Shown here piece by piece: positions 1 through 9,987 of a DNA stretch of 64,000 bases. Made by a program: the position numbers and the translations under genes. The stretch comes from Serratia sarumanii. Its GTDB lineage: Bacteria > Pseudomonadota > Gammaproteobacteria > Enterobacterales > Enterobacteriaceae. Positions within the stretch are counted from its first letter, which is position 1; each line of letters opens with the position of its first letter. The notes below the pieces were generated by a model. That model did no database searches. It was not told the origin of the DNA and saw only the letters and a list, made by a program, of their open reading frames with translations. The stretch covers positions 1,054,001 to 1,118,000 of the forward strand of contig NZ_CP124750.1 of assembly GCF_029962605.1 (NCBI RefSeq), in the 5' to 3' direction.

Positions 1-1847
1 TGCTCAAAATCATCCTGGCCCTGATCATCCTGTCATTCGTTCTGACCGGGGTGGGTAACTACCTGATCGGCGGCTCCGGCGATTATGCTGCGAAAGTAAA
101 TGGTCAGACGATCGAGCGCGCTCAGCTGGAACAGGCTTTCCAAAGCGAGCGTAGCCGCATGCAGCAGCAGCTGGGTGACCAGTTCTCCGCGCTGGCCGGC
201 AACGAAGGCTATATGCAGCAGATGCGCCGTCAGGTGTTGTCCCAGTTGATCGACAACATGCTGCTCGACCAGTACGCCAAGAAGCTGGGCCTGGCGGTCA
301 GCGACGATCAGATCAAGGACGCCATCCGCAAGGCGCCTTACTTCCAGACCAACGGCCAGTTCGATAACGCCAAATACCTCGACCTGATCGGCCGCATGGG
401 CTACACCGCCGACAACTTCGCGCAGTCGATGCGCCAGCAGTTGGTCAATCAGCAGGTGATCCAGGCCTTCGGCGATTCCGGCTTCGTGCTGCCGTCTGAA
501 TCGCAAGCCATGGCGGCGTTGGTGCTGCAGGAGCGCGACGTGCGCCTGGCGACCATCGATTTGAAAGCGCTGCAGGCGAAACAGAGCGCCGGCGACGACG
601 AACTGAAGGCGTATTACGATCAGAACAAGAACAGCTTCATCGCACCTGAGCAGGTGAAGGTGAGCTATATCCCGCTGGACGCTGCGTCCATGCAGGACAA
701 GGTGAAAGTGAGTGAAGAAGACATCAGCGCTTACTACGACCAGCACAAGAGCAGCTACGGCCAGCCGGAGCGTAAAAACTACAGCGTGATCCAGCTGAAA
801 ACCGAGGCGGAAGCCAACGCGGCGCTGGACGAGCTGAAGAAGGGCGCCGATTTCGCCACGCTGGCGAAAGAGAAATCCACCGATATCATCTCACGCCGCA
901 CCGGCGGCGAGCTGGGTTGGCTGGAGCCGGAAACCACCGCCGACGAGCTGAAGCAGGCTAACCTGACCGAGAAAGGGCAGCTGTCCGGCGTGGTGAAGTC
1001 TTCCGTCGGCTACCTGATCGTGCGTTTGAACGATATTGAGCCTGAGAAAGTGAAGCCGCTGAGCGAAGTGCATGACGCCATCGCCAAGCAGGTGCAGCAG
1101 GAGAAAGCGGTAGACGCGTATTACGCGCTGCAGCAGAAGGTGAGCGAAGCGGCGACCAGCGACAACGAATCTCTGGCCTCGGCTGAAGAAGCGGCCGGCG
1201 TGAAAGCGGCGCAAAGCGACTGGTTCACCCGTGACAACATTCCTGCCGCGCTGAACTTCAAGCCGGTCGTGCAGGCGATCTTCGACGGCTCGCTGATCGG
1301 CGAGAACGGCGCGCCGGGCAGCAACTCCGACGTGATCACCGTAGACGGCGACCGCGCCTTCGTGGTGCGCGTGAGCGGCCACAAGCCGGAAGGCATCGAA
1401 CCGTTCGACCAGGTGAAAGACCGCGTGGCGGAACTGGTGAAGCGCAACAAGGCGCTGCAGGCAGCGAAACTGCAGGGCGAGAAGCTGCTGGTTGAGCTGA
1501 AGCAGGGCAAGGGCGACGAGGCGATGAAAGCCGCCGGCCTGAGCTTTGGCGCCGTGCAGAAGATGGCGCGCGCGCCGGAAGACAGCCAGCTGGTAGAGAG
1601 CGTGTTCGCGCTGCCGCACCCGCAGGACGGTAAACCGGTATACGGCATGTCGCAGGATCGTCAGGACAACGTGGTGCTGATCGCGCTCGATGCGGTGAAG
1701 CCAGGCACGTTGCCGGAAGACGAAATGAAAACCTTCGTTGGCAAGATGGAAGAGGGCGCGACCGGCGTCTCCTTCGATTCGCTGCTGGCGAGCCTGCGTA
1801 AAGAAGCCGAGATCAAAATGGGCGCCGCTGAGCAACAGCCTCAGTAA
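1..1847 (+). CDS. ppiD: PpiD, periplasmic folding chaperone (5' truncated by window)
   Basis: The reading frame is already open at the window edge, so the N-terminus is missing. The first visible residues (LKIILALIILSFVLTGV) are the single membrane anchor of PpiD, followed by YLIGG and a long periplasmic part. A SurA-N-like chaperone region covers the first half and one parvulin domain follows; the RRTGGELGWLEPET stretch near 890-940 is the typical parvulin core. About 615 residues are visible, against 623 in E. coli, so only a handful of codons are lost. PpiD sits in the inner membrane near the Sec translocon and helps newly exported outer-membrane proteins; its isomerase activity is weak or absent in E. 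coli. An annotation starting at the GTG at 51 would cut off the anchor. A rho-independent terminator follows. Confidence 0.97.
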   Translation, partial: LKIILALIILSFVLTGVGNYLIGGSGDYAAKVNGQTIERAQLEQAFQSERSRMQQQLGDQFSALAGNEGYMQQMRRQVLSQLIDNMLLDQYAKKLGLAVSDDQIKDAIRKAPYFQTNGQFDNAKYLDLIGRMGYTADNFAQSMRQQLVNQQVIQAFGDSGFVLPSESQAMAALVLQERDVRLATIDLKALQAKQSAGDDELKAYYDQNKNSFIAPEQVKVSYIPLDAASMQDKVKVSEEDISAYYDQHKSSYGQPERKNYSVIQLKTEAEANAALDELKKGADFATLAKEKSTDIISRRTGGELGWLEPETTADELKQANLTEKGQLSGVVKSSVGYLIVRLNDIEPEKVKPLSEVHDAIAKQVQQEKAVDAYYALQQKVSEAATSDNESLASAEEAAGVKAAQSDWFTRDNIPAALNFKPVVQAIFDGSLIGENGAPGSNSDVITVDGDRAFVVRVSGHKPEGIEPFDQVKDRVAELVKRNKALQAAKLQGEKLLVELKQGKGDEAMKAAGLSFGAVQKMARAPEDSQLVESVFALPHPQDGKPVYGMSQDRQDNVVLIALDAVKPGTLPEDEMKTFVGKMEEGATGVSFDSLLASLRKEAEIKMGAAEQQPQ

Positions 1848-1881
1848 TCGCCGCATTTTTCTGCAACGCAGTGCAACAAAC

Positions 1882-1904
1882 AAAGGCCGCTTTCGCGGCC
1901 TTTT
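1882..1904 (+). terminator. Rho-independent terminator after ppiD
   Basis: A nine-base stem (AAAGGCCGC / GCGGCCTTT) with a TTTC loop is followed by a short T run, 35 bases after the ppiD stop codon. Confidence 0.85.
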
Positions 1905-1955
1905 CCACATCTGATATCCGCCGATTGCTGAATATCCGCCGCCGCGGCAAGGTAA

Positions 1956-2366
<411 letters not shown>

Positions 2367-2424
2367 TCCCGGTCGCGGCTGCGTGGCAAAATGCCGCTGA
2401 GGCCGAAACTCCTCTGCTACATTT

Positions 2425-2441
2425 TACAGGTCTTACCAGTT
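2425..2441 (+). promoter_or_regulatory. FadR operator upstream of fadM
   Basis: The 17-mer TACAGGTCTTACCAGTT matches the palindromic FadR consensus AACNGGTCNGACCNGTT at all but two positions. It lies about 80 bases before the fadM ATG. E. coli fadM is repressed by FadR and induced by fatty acids, so conservation here predicts the same control. Confidence 0.75.
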
Positions 2442-2462
2442 TGGCGCGTTGACCAAACGGGC

Positions 2463-2489
2463 GAGGGAGCCAGCGCGGCTCCCTCTTTC
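2463..2489 (+). terminator. Terminator-like hairpin between ybaV and fadM
   Basis: A perfect nine-base stem GAGGGAGCC / GGCTCCCTC is followed by TTTCT. The T tract is short, so termination may be partial. It sits between the FadR-like operator and the fadM start and could act as a ybaV terminator or in the fadM leader. Confidence 0.5.
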
Positions 2490-2520
2490 TGTAATCACCA
2501 GGCAGGAGCGATCGTTCCCT

Positions 2521-2934
2521 ATGCAAACCTTTATCAAAGTTCGCGGTTATCATCTTGATGTTTACCAGCACGTTAACAATGCTCGCTATCTGGAGTTTCT
2601 GGAAGAGGCGCGTTGGGAGTGGCTGGAGAACGAGGCCGGGTTCCGCTGGATGACGGAAAACAACATCGCTTTCATCGTGGTGAACATCAATATCAATTAC
2701 CGCAGCCCGGCGGTATTGGGGGATAAGCTGCGTATCGACAGCCAGATGGTGCAGCTCAACGGCAAGAGCGGCGTGTTGAGCCAAAAGGTGACGCAGGATC
2801 CGGCGGGGACGCCGGTGGCCGACGCGCTGCTGACTTTCGTGTGCGTCGATCTGAAAACGCAGCGTGCGCTGCCGCTCGAGGGGGAACTGCGTGCGCATCT
2901 GGAGGCGCTTGTGCCGCAGGAAAACTCACGGTAA
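2521..2934 (+). CDS. fadM: FadM, long-chain acyl-CoA thioesterase
   Basis: A 137-residue single hot-dog-fold thioesterase. The start is the ATG of MQTFIKVRGYHLD, which matches the E. coli N-terminus; the open frame runs upstream to 2449 but that part is not conserved. The motif YHLDVYQHVNNARYLEF carries the catalytic Asp region of the 4-hydroxybenzoyl-CoA thioesterase family. FadM hydrolyses long-chain acyl-CoA esters, notably 3,5-tetradecadienoyl-CoA, a dead-end product of oleate beta-oxidation. The FadR-like site upstream fits control with the fatty-acid degradation regulon. It converges on queC. Confidence 0.96.
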   Translation: MQTFIKVRGYHLDVYQHVNNARYLEFLEEARWEWLENEAGFRWMTENNIAFIVVNININYRSPAVLGDKLRIDSQMVQLNGKSGVLSQKVTQDPAGTPVADALLTFVCVDLKTQRALPLEGELRAHLEALVPQENSR

Positions 2935-2976
2935 ACAGGGGGATAATGGGCGGCAGAAGCTGCCGCCGTCACTGCC

Positions 2977-3675
2977 TCAGGCCAGACCGGCCTTTTGTTT
3001 CAATGCGGCCATCACTTCCGCCTGATTGGCGCGATACTGCGTCAGGCCATTGGCGCGCAGGTTGCAGGCGGCGCACTCGCCGCAGCCGTCACCCTTGATG
3101 CCGTTGTAGCAGGTCAGCGTATCCTGGCGCACGCGATCCAGCTGGTGGTAATAGTCCGCCAGCGCCCAGGTCTCGGCCTTGTTCAGCCACATCAGCGGCG
3201 TTTCGAAGCGGATATCGCGGGCGATGCCCAGCGTCACCGCCTTGTTCAACGCTTTAACGAACTCGTCGCGGCAATCGGGGTAGCCGGAGAAATCGGTTTC
3301 ACACACGCCGGTGATCACCGCTTCCGCTTCCACCTGGTAGGCGTAGATCGCCGCCAGCGTCAGGAACAGGATGTTGCGGCCCGGCACGAAGGTGCTCGGC
3401 AGCGCATTTTTCTGATTGGGATCGTAGGCGGGAACCGGGATATTGTCGCGCGTCAGGCTGCTGACGGCCAGCTCGTTGAGCAGCGTTACGTCCAGCACCT
3501 TGTGCGCCTTGGCGCCGAGGGCCATTGACAGCTCCTGAGCCACTTCAATCTCGGCGCGATGGCGCTGGCCGTAATCGAACGTGACGCAGTGAACTTCGTC
3601 ATACTGTTGCAATGCCTGGATCAAGCAGGTCGTGGAGTCTTGTCCACCGCTGAAAACGACAACCGCGCGCTTCAT
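2977..3675 (-). CDS. queC: QueC, 7-cyano-7-deazaguanine synthase
   Basis: A 232-residue protein of queuosine biosynthesis that converts 7-carboxy-7-deazaguanine to preQ0 using ATP and ammonia. The N-terminus has the ATP-pyrophosphatase P-loop ([10 protein letters not shown]). Near the C-terminus a zinc-binding cysteine cluster is visible (CYNG, then CGECAACN). The start is the ATG of [11 protein letters not shown] preceded by an AAAAGGTGA ribosome site; the open frame extends 25 codons further upstream without similarity to the family. It is convergent with fadM and sits where E. coli has queC (ybaX). Confidence 0.97.
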   Translation of the reverse strand: MKRAVVVFSGGQDSTTCLIQALQQYDEVHCVTFDYGQRHRAEIEVAQELSMALGAKAHKVLDVTLLNELAVSSLTRDNIPVPAYDPNQKNALPSTFVPGRNILFLTLAAIYAYQVEAEAVITGVCETDFSGYPDCRDEFVKALNKAVTLGIARDIRFETPLMWLNKAETWALADYYHQLDRVRQDTLTCYNGIKGDGCGECAACNLRANGLTQYRANQAEVMAALKQKAGLA

Positions 3676-3789
3676 AAAATCACCTTTTTGGGCTTTGGCC
3701 TCTCCCGATACACATTCGGGCGGCAGGATAAAATTGCGTTGCGGCGACAATGGTAGCAGAAAGGGCCGCCAGGTGCAGGGCGGTTCGGC

Positions 3790-5505
3790 TCAGGCCGGGG
3801 CGTCGTCCACCGGCGGCGGCAGCCACGCCTGGCAAAAATCGAACCAGCCGTGGGCGGTCAGCGTGACGCCATGCATGCGCGGCGGCGCGCTGATCTGATA
3901 CTGGTAGTGAAACAGCGGCGTGATGATGGCGGCGGCCATCAGCCGTTGATAATAAGCCTGCAGTTGTGCGAAGCGCGGTTGCTGCGCCTGCAGCTGCTGG
4001 ATCTGCCGCAGCGTGTCCTGTTGCTGTTGCCAGCGGCTTTCCGTCAGGATGCCGCGCCACAGCGTATCCTGCCGCAGCCAGCTCTCCAGCGTCGCCTCCG
4101 GCGCTTCGCCGATCAGGTTGTCCGCCAGCAGCAGGTCGGCCTGGGCGATCTGTTCCTCGCTTTGCCAGCGCTTGCCGGCGTAGTAGCGCACTTCCAGCTC
4201 GCAGCCGTGCTGCGCGAGCAGCCGCTGTAGCGCGGCCGTCACCGTTTCCAGCTCGACCGGCGGCCGATACAACAGCGTCAGCCGGGCGGGCAGGGCGACG
4301 TCCTCTTCGACCTGTTGGCGGGGGATGCGCCAGCCGGGCAGCATTTCATGGCTGGGGGTGATCACGCTGTTGGGGATCGGCAGATGGCTCAGCAGGCCGG
4401 ATTGCTGGATCAGCATCAGCAGTTTTTGCCCCTGGGCTTCGCTCAGCACGCCGTGGCGCAGGTTCAGCGCCAGATAACACCAACCCAGGCTCATGCTGCG
4501 CTGCACCGGCCGGGCCTGCGCCAAATCGTCTTGTTGACCGATGGTGATGCGCACCGGATGTTGGCAGCTGGTGTAGGGGGCGGCGGTGGGCAGATCGGGG
4601 GTGATCCAGTATTCGATGGTGTCCAGATACGGATGCTGCAGGTGGTAACCGGCGTGCTGTTCCAGCCGCACCAGCTGCGGTTCATTCAGCGTCAGCTTGA
4701 ACGGGCCGGCGCCGATGGCCGGCAGCTCCGGGTGGGTCATCAGGCAAGGCAGTTCCGCCAGCCGGTGGGCCAGCCAGTAATCCGGCAGATGCAGATCGAA
4801 CTGAACGCACAGCGGATGCGGCAGGCTGATGCGCGCGACGTTGGCCAGGCTCGGTTGGCTGCGCGGGTGGTGTTGCAGTTTTTCCAGCGTTTGCAGCAGC
4901 TGGTGGCCGGTCAACGGTTCGCCGTTGTGCCAGCGCAGCTGGCTGCGCAGAAAGAAGCGCCAGCGCAGGCCGCGATCGCTAATCTGCCAATGGTGCGCCA
5001 GATCGGGCTGCGGTTCCGGGTTACCGGTCATCAGGCGCGTCAGCCCGGCGTGCAGGGTCGACACCAGGTGTTGCTCGGCGCGGCCGGTCAGCGTGAGCGG
5101 GTCGAGCGCTTCCAGCGTGCGGTAATAGGGAATGCGCAGCGTCGGGCTGCCGGCCTGCCATTGCCCGCCGAGGTGCGGGCTGAGCAGATCCTGCAGGTGC
5201 TGCGGATCGAGCTGCGCCATCTCCAGCGCCCCCTGATGGTTGCCCTGTTGCAGCAGCTGTTGCAACAGCTGCGCGCGTAGCTCATCCGGGGTTTTCAGGC
5301 AGTGCAGGCGAGCGCGTTTGCCCCGGCCGGGCTGCGAATGCCAGCTCAGCCAGCCCTGATCCTGCAGCTGTTGCACCAGCGTGCGGGCGTGCCGCTCGCT
5401 GCAGTAGAACATCGCCGCCAGTTCGCCGATGGTCACGGCGACCGGCGCGCTGCCGAGCTGATGGTACAGGCGTTGATATTGGCTGAGGCGGTGAACCAGG
5501 CGCAT
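3790..5505 (-). CDS. ybaE: YbaE, SgrR-family transcriptional regulator with solute-binding domain
   Basis: A 571-residue protein. Residues 1-110 resemble the SgrR N-terminal winged helix ([26 protein letters not shown] is the helix-turn-helix). From about residue 130 onward it resembles a periplasmic oligopeptide-binding protein (SBP_bac_5 type), as in SgrR, which senses sugar-phosphate stress. There is no signal peptide, so the binding domain is cytoplasmic and probably senses a small ligand, which is unknown. Position between queC and cof is the ybaE position of E. coli. It is divergent from cof. Confidence 0.9.
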   Translation of the reverse strand: MRLVHRLSQYQRLYHQLGSAPVAVTIGELAAMFYCSERHARTLVQQLQDQGWLSWHSQPGRGKRARLHCLKTPDELRAQLLQQLLQQGNHQGALEMAQLDPQHLQDLLSPHLGGQWQAGSPTLRIPYYRTLEALDPLTLTGRAEQHLVSTLHAGLTRLMTGNPEPQPDLAHHWQISDRGLRWRFFLRSQLRWHNGEPLTGHQLLQTLEKLQHHPRSQPSLANVARISLPHPLCVQFDLHLPDYWLAHRLAELPCLMTHPELPAIGAGPFKLTLNEPQLVRLEQHAGYHLQHPYLDTIEYWITPDLPTAAPYTSCQHPVRITIGQQDDLAQARPVQRSMSLGWCYLALNLRHGVLSEAQGQKLLMLIQQSGLLSHLPIPNSVITPSHEMLPGWRIPRQQVEEDVALPARLTLLYRPPVELETVTAALQRLLAQHGCELEVRYYAGKRWQSEEQIAQADLLLADNLIGEAPEATLESWLRQDTLWRGILTESRWQQQQDTLRQIQQLQAQQPRFAQLQAYYQRLMAAAIITPLFHYQYQISAPPRMHGVTLTAHGWFDFCQAWLPPPVDDAPA

Positions 5506-5609
5506 GGGCAGAAATCCGGAACGGTTTTTTCAAATTGTTCACTATTACTTCCGCAAATACCATTCCATACTGCACGGATTGTAATCGCGTTCACATTCAA
5601 GAGGTCTTT

Positions 5610-6434
5610 ATGTATCGCCTGGCAGCTTTCGATATGGACGGCACGCTGTTGATGCCGGATCACCGGGTTGGCCCGGAAACGCTGGCGGTGCTGAACCAGC
5701 TGGTGGAACGGGAGATGGTGGTGACGTTCGCCACCGGGCGGCACTACCTCGACGCGCAGCCGATCATGGCGCAGCTGGGGCTGCAGGGCTACCTGATCAC
5801 CGGCAACGGCACGCGGGTGTATGACAACCGCGGCCAACAGCTGCACGCTACCGATCTGCCGGCGGCGGTCGCCGAAGAGGTGCTGCATCATCATTGGCGC
5901 ACCCGCGCCAGCATGCATGTGTTCCGCGACGAAGGCTGGCTGACCGAGTTTCCCGTGCCGGAAGAGATGCTGCGGGCGCACCACCTGAGCGGCTTTCGTT
6001 TTCAGCTGGCCGACGTGCGCCGCCTGCCGGCGTTCGGCAACAGCAAGGTGTGCTTTGTCGCGCCGCACGAGGAGCTGCTGGCGTTGCAGGTGCAGCTGCG
6101 GGCGCAGCTGGGTGACGAGGCAGACCTGTGCTTTTCCGCCTACGATTGCCTGGAGGTGCTGCCGCTCGGTTGCAATAAGGGCACGGCGCTGGACCGGCTG
6201 AGCCGCCATCTGGGGCTGACGATGGCCGACTGCATGGCGTTCGGCGACGCGATGAACGACAAAGAGATGCTGGGGGCGGTGGGGCACGGCGTGGTGATGG
6301 GCAACGCCCTGCCGCAGCTGAAATCCCTGCTGCCGCAACTACCGGTTATCGGCCATTGCCAACAGCAGGCGGTGGCCCACTATTTACAACATTGGCTGCG
6401 TTCACCTTGCCTCACCTATTCCCCCGAAGAATGA
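5610..6434 (+). CDS. cof: Cof, HAD-superfamily HMP-PP / sugar phosphatase
   Basis: A 274-residue HAD type IIB phosphatase (E. coli 272). Motif I is FDMDGTLL at residues 7-14 with both catalytic aspartates; motif II is TFATGR; motif III/IV is NKGTAL followed by [13 protein letters not shown]. coli Cof hydrolyses HMP-pyrophosphate, a thiamine precursor, and several sugar phosphates. The start is the ATG at [11 protein letters not shown], preceded by GAGG; upstream in-frame codons lack homology. It ends in a strong terminator and converges on ccdA. Confidence 0.95.
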   Translation: MYRLAAFDMDGTLLMPDHRVGPETLAVLNQLVEREMVVTFATGRHYLDAQPIMAQLGLQGYLITGNGTRVYDNRGQQLHATDLPAAVAEEVLHHHWRTRASMHVFRDEGWLTEFPVPEEMLRAHHLSGFRFQLADVRRLPAFGNSKVCFVAPHEELLALQVQLRAQLGDEADLCFSAYDCLEVLPLGCNKGTALDRLSRHLGLTMADCMAFGDAMNDKEMLGAVGHGVVMGNALPQLKSLLPQLPVIGHCQQQAVAHYLQHWLRSPCLTYSPEE

Positions 6435-6451
6435 GGTTCTCCTTACAGCCG

Positions 6452-6479
6452 GCCGGGTATGACTACCCGGCTTTTTTTT
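6452..6479 (+). terminator. Rho-independent terminator of cof
   Basis: Stem GCCGGGTA / TACCCGGC, loop TGAC, followed by a run of eight T residues, 18 bases after the cof stop. The minus strand has no T tract, so it serves cof rather than ccdA. Confidence 0.9.
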
Positions 6480-6494
6480 ATCCGCAGCCTGGCG

Positions 6495-7535
6495 TTACAA
6501 ATCCGCCAGCTGCGCCAGATACGGCTGCAGATCGCCGATGTTATTGCTGACCCATTCCGGGTTGTAATAGGTATCCAGATAACGCTCGCCGCTGTCGCAC
6601 AGCAGGGTGACGATCGACCCTTGCTCGCCGTTTTCCCGCATCTGTTTCGCCAATTGCAGCGCCCCCCAGACGTTGGTGCCGGTGGAAGCGCCAACCTTGC
6701 GGCCGAGCACGCCTTCCAGCCAGTGAATGGTGGCGACGCTGGCGGCATCCGGCACCCGCAGCATGTTGTCGACCACCGACGGGATGAACGACGGCTCGGC
6801 ACGTGGGCGGCCGATGCCTTCGATGCGGCTGCCGCAGCTGCCGATCAGGGTGCGATCGCCGTGGTGGAAGCAGTCATAGAACACCGAATTTTCCGGATCG
6901 ACCACCGTCAATTGCGTATCGTGCCCCTGATAGCGGATGTAGCGCCCCAGCGTGGCGGAGGTGCCGCCGGTGCCGGCGCTCATCACGATGTGTTTCGGCA
7001 CCGGGAAGGGTTCGCGCGCCATCTGGCGGAAGATGCTGTCGGCGATATTGTTGTTGCCGCGCCAGTCGGTGGCGCGCTCGGCGTAGGTGAACTGATCCAT
7101 ATAGTGGCCGTTCAGCTCTTTCGCCAGCTGTTCGGAGGCGGCGTAGATCTGGGCGGCGTGATCGACGAAGTGACAGCGGCCGCCGTAAAAGGCGATCTGC
7201 TCCACCTTGCGGCGCGCGGTGCAGGACGGCATCACCGCGATGAACGGCAGGCCGATCAGACGGGCGAAGTAGGCTTCGGACACCGCGGTGCTGCCGGAAG
7301 AGGCCTCGATGATGGTGGTGTTTTCGGTGATCCAGCCGTTGCACAGGCCATAAAGGAACAGCGAGCGCGCCAGACGGTGTTTCAGGCTACCGGTCGGGTG
7401 GGTGCTCTCATCTTTCAGATACAGGCAGATGCCGGGAAACGCCGGCAGGTTCAGGCGAATCAGGTGCGTATCGGCGGAGCGCTGAAAATCCGCTTCTATT
7501 TCACCGATAGCATATTTTACCCAAGAGTTTGTCAT
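6495..7535 (-). CDS. ccdA: PLP-dependent cysteine desulfhydrase (CcdA-like)
   Basis: A 346-residue fold-type II PLP enzyme of the cysteine synthase/CBS family. The PLP lysine is in HPTGSLKHR (near residue 53), the substrate loop is [11 protein letters not shown], the phosphate-binding loop is [13 protein letters not shown], and the C-terminal [10 protein letters not shown] holds the serine near the pyridine nitrogen. It is divergent from an Lrp-family regulator. From memory, Pantoea ananatis has the same pair (ccdA/ccdR), where the enzyme is a cysteine-inducible desulfhydrase that detoxifies cysteine. The assignment rests on that arrangement; a cysteine synthase-like activity cannot be excluded from sequence alone. 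Confidence 0.8.
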   Translation of the reverse strand: MTNSWVKYAIGEIEADFQRSADTHLIRLNLPAFPGICLYLKDESTHPTGSLKHRLARSLFLYGLCNGWITENTTIIEASSGSTAVSEAYFARLIGLPFIAVMPSCTARRKVEQIAFYGGRCHFVDHAAQIYAASEQLAKELNGHYMDQFTYAERATDWRGNNNIADSIFRQMAREPFPVPKHIVMSAGTGGTSATLGRYIRYQGHDTQLTVVDPENSVFYDCFHHGDRTLIGSCGSRIEGIGRPRAEPSFIPSVVDNMLRVPDAASVATIHWLEGVLGRKVGASTGTNVWGALQLAKQMRENGEQGSIVTLLCDSGERYLDTYYNPEWVSNNIGDLQPYLAQLADL

Positions 7536-7629
7536 GATTTGGCCTCAGAATAGGGGGCTGGTTTATGGCGTAGCATAGCCTGTCGGCAGGAAAAAAGGAT
7601 TGCCATTTTCCCTGTTTAATCGCCTAATG

Positions 7630-7646
7630 GGAGAAAATTTTTCTCC
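7630..7646. promoter_or_regulatory. Candidate DecR/CcdR operator
   Basis: A perfect inverted repeat GGAGAAAA-T-TTTTCTCC ends 11 bases before the decR ATG, in the decR-ccdA divergent intergenic region. Lrp/AsnC proteins bind symmetrical AT-centred sites of this size, so this is the natural candidate for autoregulation and cysteine-dependent control of ccdA. It overlaps the position where the decR ribosome site should be. Confidence 0.55.
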
Positions 7647-7657
7647 TGGTAGCCGCT

Positions 7658-8119
7658 ATGTTAGATAAAACAGACCGTAAGCTGCTGTGCATGCTGCAGC
7701 AAGATTGCACCCAGTCGCTGCAGGCGCTGGCCGATGCGGTCAATTTGACCTCGACGCCGTGCTGGAAACGGCTGAAGCGCCTGGAAGACGAGGGCTATAT
7801 CCGCGGCCGGGTGGCGCTGCTGGATAACGAAAAGCTCGGCCTGGGGCTGACGGCGTTTGTGCTGATCAAGACCCAGCAGCACAGCAGCGAGTGGTATCAG
7901 GCGTTTGTGCAGTTGACCAGCCAGATGCCCGAGGTGCTGGCGTTCTACCGCATGGCGGGGGAGTACGATTACCTGATGCAGGTCGAAGTGGCGGACATGA
8001 AAAGCTACGACGGCTTTTATAAGCGCCTGGTGAACGGCGTGCCGGGCCTCATCGACGTCACCTCGAGCTTTGCCATGGAAAAAATCAAATACACCACTGC
8101 ATTGCCGGTGCCGGAGTGA
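7658..8119 (+). CDS. decR: DecR (YbaO), Lrp/AsnC-family cysteine-responsive regulator
   Basis: A 153-residue Lrp/AsnC-family protein. The N-terminal helix-turn-helix covers residues 2-60 ([23 protein letters not shown]) and the C-terminal RAM ligand-sensing domain covers about 68-145 ([20 protein letters not shown]). It is nearly co-linear with E. coli YbaO/DecR, which activates cysteine detoxification genes. Here the adjacent divergent target candidate is the PLP desulfhydrase gene. The ribosome site is weak. Confidence 0.95.
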   Translation: MLDKTDRKLLCMLQQDCTQSLQALADAVNLTSTPCWKRLKRLEDEGYIRGRVALLDNEKLGLGLTAFVLIKTQQHSSEWYQAFVQLTSQMPEVLAFYRMAGEYDYLMQVEVADMKSYDGFYKRLVNGVPGLIDVTSSFAMEKIKYTTALPVPE

Positions 8120-8211
8120 AAAGTTCACCGGACGGGCGGCTCAACGGTGGTATCCTGCTCCGCTGAAGCAGAAAAAGAGACAAATCCCATAAAATCCTGG
8201 AATCAAACTGC

Positions 8212-9987
8212 GTGAGATTATTTGCTCAAATCGGCTGGTACTTCCGCCGGGAGTGGCGCCGCTACCTCGGGGCGGTGGTGCTGCTGATCGTCATCGCCAT
8301 CCTGCAACTGTTGCCGCCTAAGCTGGTCGGCATCATCGTGGACGGCGTCACCGAAAAACAAATGTCTACCGGCGTGCTGATGGCCTGGCTCGGGCTGATG
8401 ATCGGCACCGCGATCGTCGTTTACCTGCTGCGCTATGTGTGGCGGGTATTGCTGTTCGGCGCGTCCTACCAGCTGGCGGTCGAGCTGCGCGAGAACTTTT
8501 ACCGCCAGCTCAGCCGGCAAAACCCGGCGTTCTACCTGCGCCACCGCACCGGCGATCTGATGGCGCGCGCCACCAACGACGTGGACCGCGTGGTGTTCGC
8601 CGCCGGCGAAGGCGTGCTGACGCTGGTGGATTCGCTGGTGATGGGGTTGGTGGTGCTGGTGGTGATGAGCACCCAAATCAGCTGGCAGCTGACGGTGCTG
8701 GGGTTGATCCCGATGCCGCTGATGGCGATCGCCATCAAATATTACGGCGACCAGCTGCACCAGCGCTTTAAATCGGCGCAGGCGGCGTTTTCCAGCCTGA
8801 ACGATCAGGCGCAGGAAAGCATGACCAGCATCCGCATGATCAAGGCCTTTGGGCTGGAAGATCACCAATCCAACCGCTTTGCCGACGTCGCGGCGCAGAC
8901 CGGCGCCAAGAACATGCACGTGGCGCGGGTGGATGCGCGCTTCGATCCGACCATTTATATCGCCATCGGCGCCTCTAACCTGCTGGCCATCGGCGGCGGC
9001 AGCTGGATGGTGGTGAACGGGTCGCTGACGCTCGGGCAACTGACCAGCTTTGTGATGTACCTCGGCCTGATGATCTGGCCAATGCTGGCGCTGGCCTGGA
9101 TGTTCAACATCGTCGAGCGCGGCAGCGCGGCCTACAGCCGCATCCGCAGCCTGCTCGACGAGGCGCCGGCGGTGCAGGACGGCCCGCAGGCGCTGCCGGC
9201 CGGGCGCGGCGTGCTGGACGTGGATATCCGCGCGTTCCACTACCCGGAAAACCCGCACCCGGCGCTGCATGATGTGGCGCTGACGCTGAAACCGGGGCAG
9301 ATGCTGGGGCTGTGCGGGCCGACCGGCGCCGGCAAATCGACGCTGCTGTCGCTGATCCAGCGCCAGTTCGACGTCGATCAAGGGCAGATCCGCTATCACG
9401 GCCTGCCGCTGCCGCAGGTCAAACTCGACGACTGGCGTTCGCGGCTGTCAGTGGTGAGCCAAACGCCGTTCCTGTTCTCCGATACCGTGGCGAACAACAT
9501 CGCGCTGGGCCATCCGGGGGCGACGCAGGCGCAGATCGAACAAGCGGCGCGGTTGGCCAGCGTCCATGAGGACATTCTGCGGCTGCCGCAGGGCTATGAC
9601 ACCGAAGTGGGCGAACGCGGCGTGATGCTGTCGGGCGGGCAGAAACAGCGAATCTCCATTGCGCGCGCGCTGCTGCTGGATGCGGAGATCCTGATCCTCG
9701 ACGACGCGCTGTCGGCGGTGGACGGCCGCACCGAACACCAGATCCTGCACAACCTGCGCAGCTGGGGGCAAGATCGCACGGTGATCATCAGCGCGCACCG
9801 GCTGTCGGCGTTGACCGAAGCCGGCGAGATCCTGGTGATGCAGCACGGTGGCGTGGCGCAGCGCGGCGATCATGCGGCGCTGGCGGCGCAGCCGGGCTGG
9901 TATCGCGATATGTACCGTTATCAGCAGCTGGAAGCGGCGCTGGACGAAGCGCCGGAAAACGGCGAGGAGGCGTTGGCCGATGAATAA
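8212..9987 (+). CDS. mdlA: MdlA, multidrug-type ABC exporter subunit
   Basis: A 591-residue half-transporter: a six-helix transmembrane domain (residues 1-310) and an ATP-binding domain (about 325-580). Walker A is GPTGAGKST, the signature is [10 protein letters not shown], Walker B is LILDDALSA, and the H-loop is ISAHRLSA. The aspartate after Walker B replaces the usual catalytic glutamate, so this half has a degenerate catalytic site typical of heterodimeric exporters. The start is GTG ([15 protein letters not shown]), matching E. coli. It overlaps mdlB by eight bases, consistent with translational coupling and heterodimer formation. The substrate is unknown. Confidence 0.96.
   Translation: MRLFAQIGWYFRREWRRYLGAVVLLIVIAILQLLPPKLVGIIVDGVTEKQMSTGVLMAWLGLMIGTAIVVYLLRYVWRVLLFGASYQLAVELRENFYRQLSRQNPAFYLRHRTGDLMARATNDVDRVVFAAGEGVLTLVDSLVMGLVVLVVMSTQISWQLTVLGLIPMPLMAIAIKYYGDQLHQRFKSAQAAFSSLNDQAQESMTSIRMIKAFGLEDHQSNRFADVAAQTGAKNMHVARVDARFDPTIYIAIGASNLLAIGGGSWMVVNGSLTLGQLTSFVMYLGLMIWPMLALAWMFNIVERGSAAYSRIRSLLDEAPAVQDGPQALPAGRGVLDVDIRAFHYPENPHPALHDVALTLKPGQMLGLCGPTGAGKSTLLSLIQRQFDVDQGQIRYHGLPLPQVKLDDWRSRLSVVSQTPFLFSDTVANNIALGHPGATQAQIEQAARLASVHEDILRLPQGYDTEVGERGVMLSGGQKQRISIARALLLDAEILILDDALSAVDGRTEHQILHNLRSWGQDRTVIISAHRLSALTEAGEILVMQHGGVAQRGDHAALAAQPGWYRDMYRYQQLEAALDEAPENGEEALADE

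Noticed and set aside
3676..3750. preQ1-type riboswitch in the queC leader
   Set aside because: The short leader does not show the preQ1-I hairpin and A-rich tail pairing, and E. coli queC has none as far as I know.
3676..3750. Longer queC start at 3750
   Set aside because: The added 25 residues have no family similarity, and a good ribosome site precedes the inner ATG.
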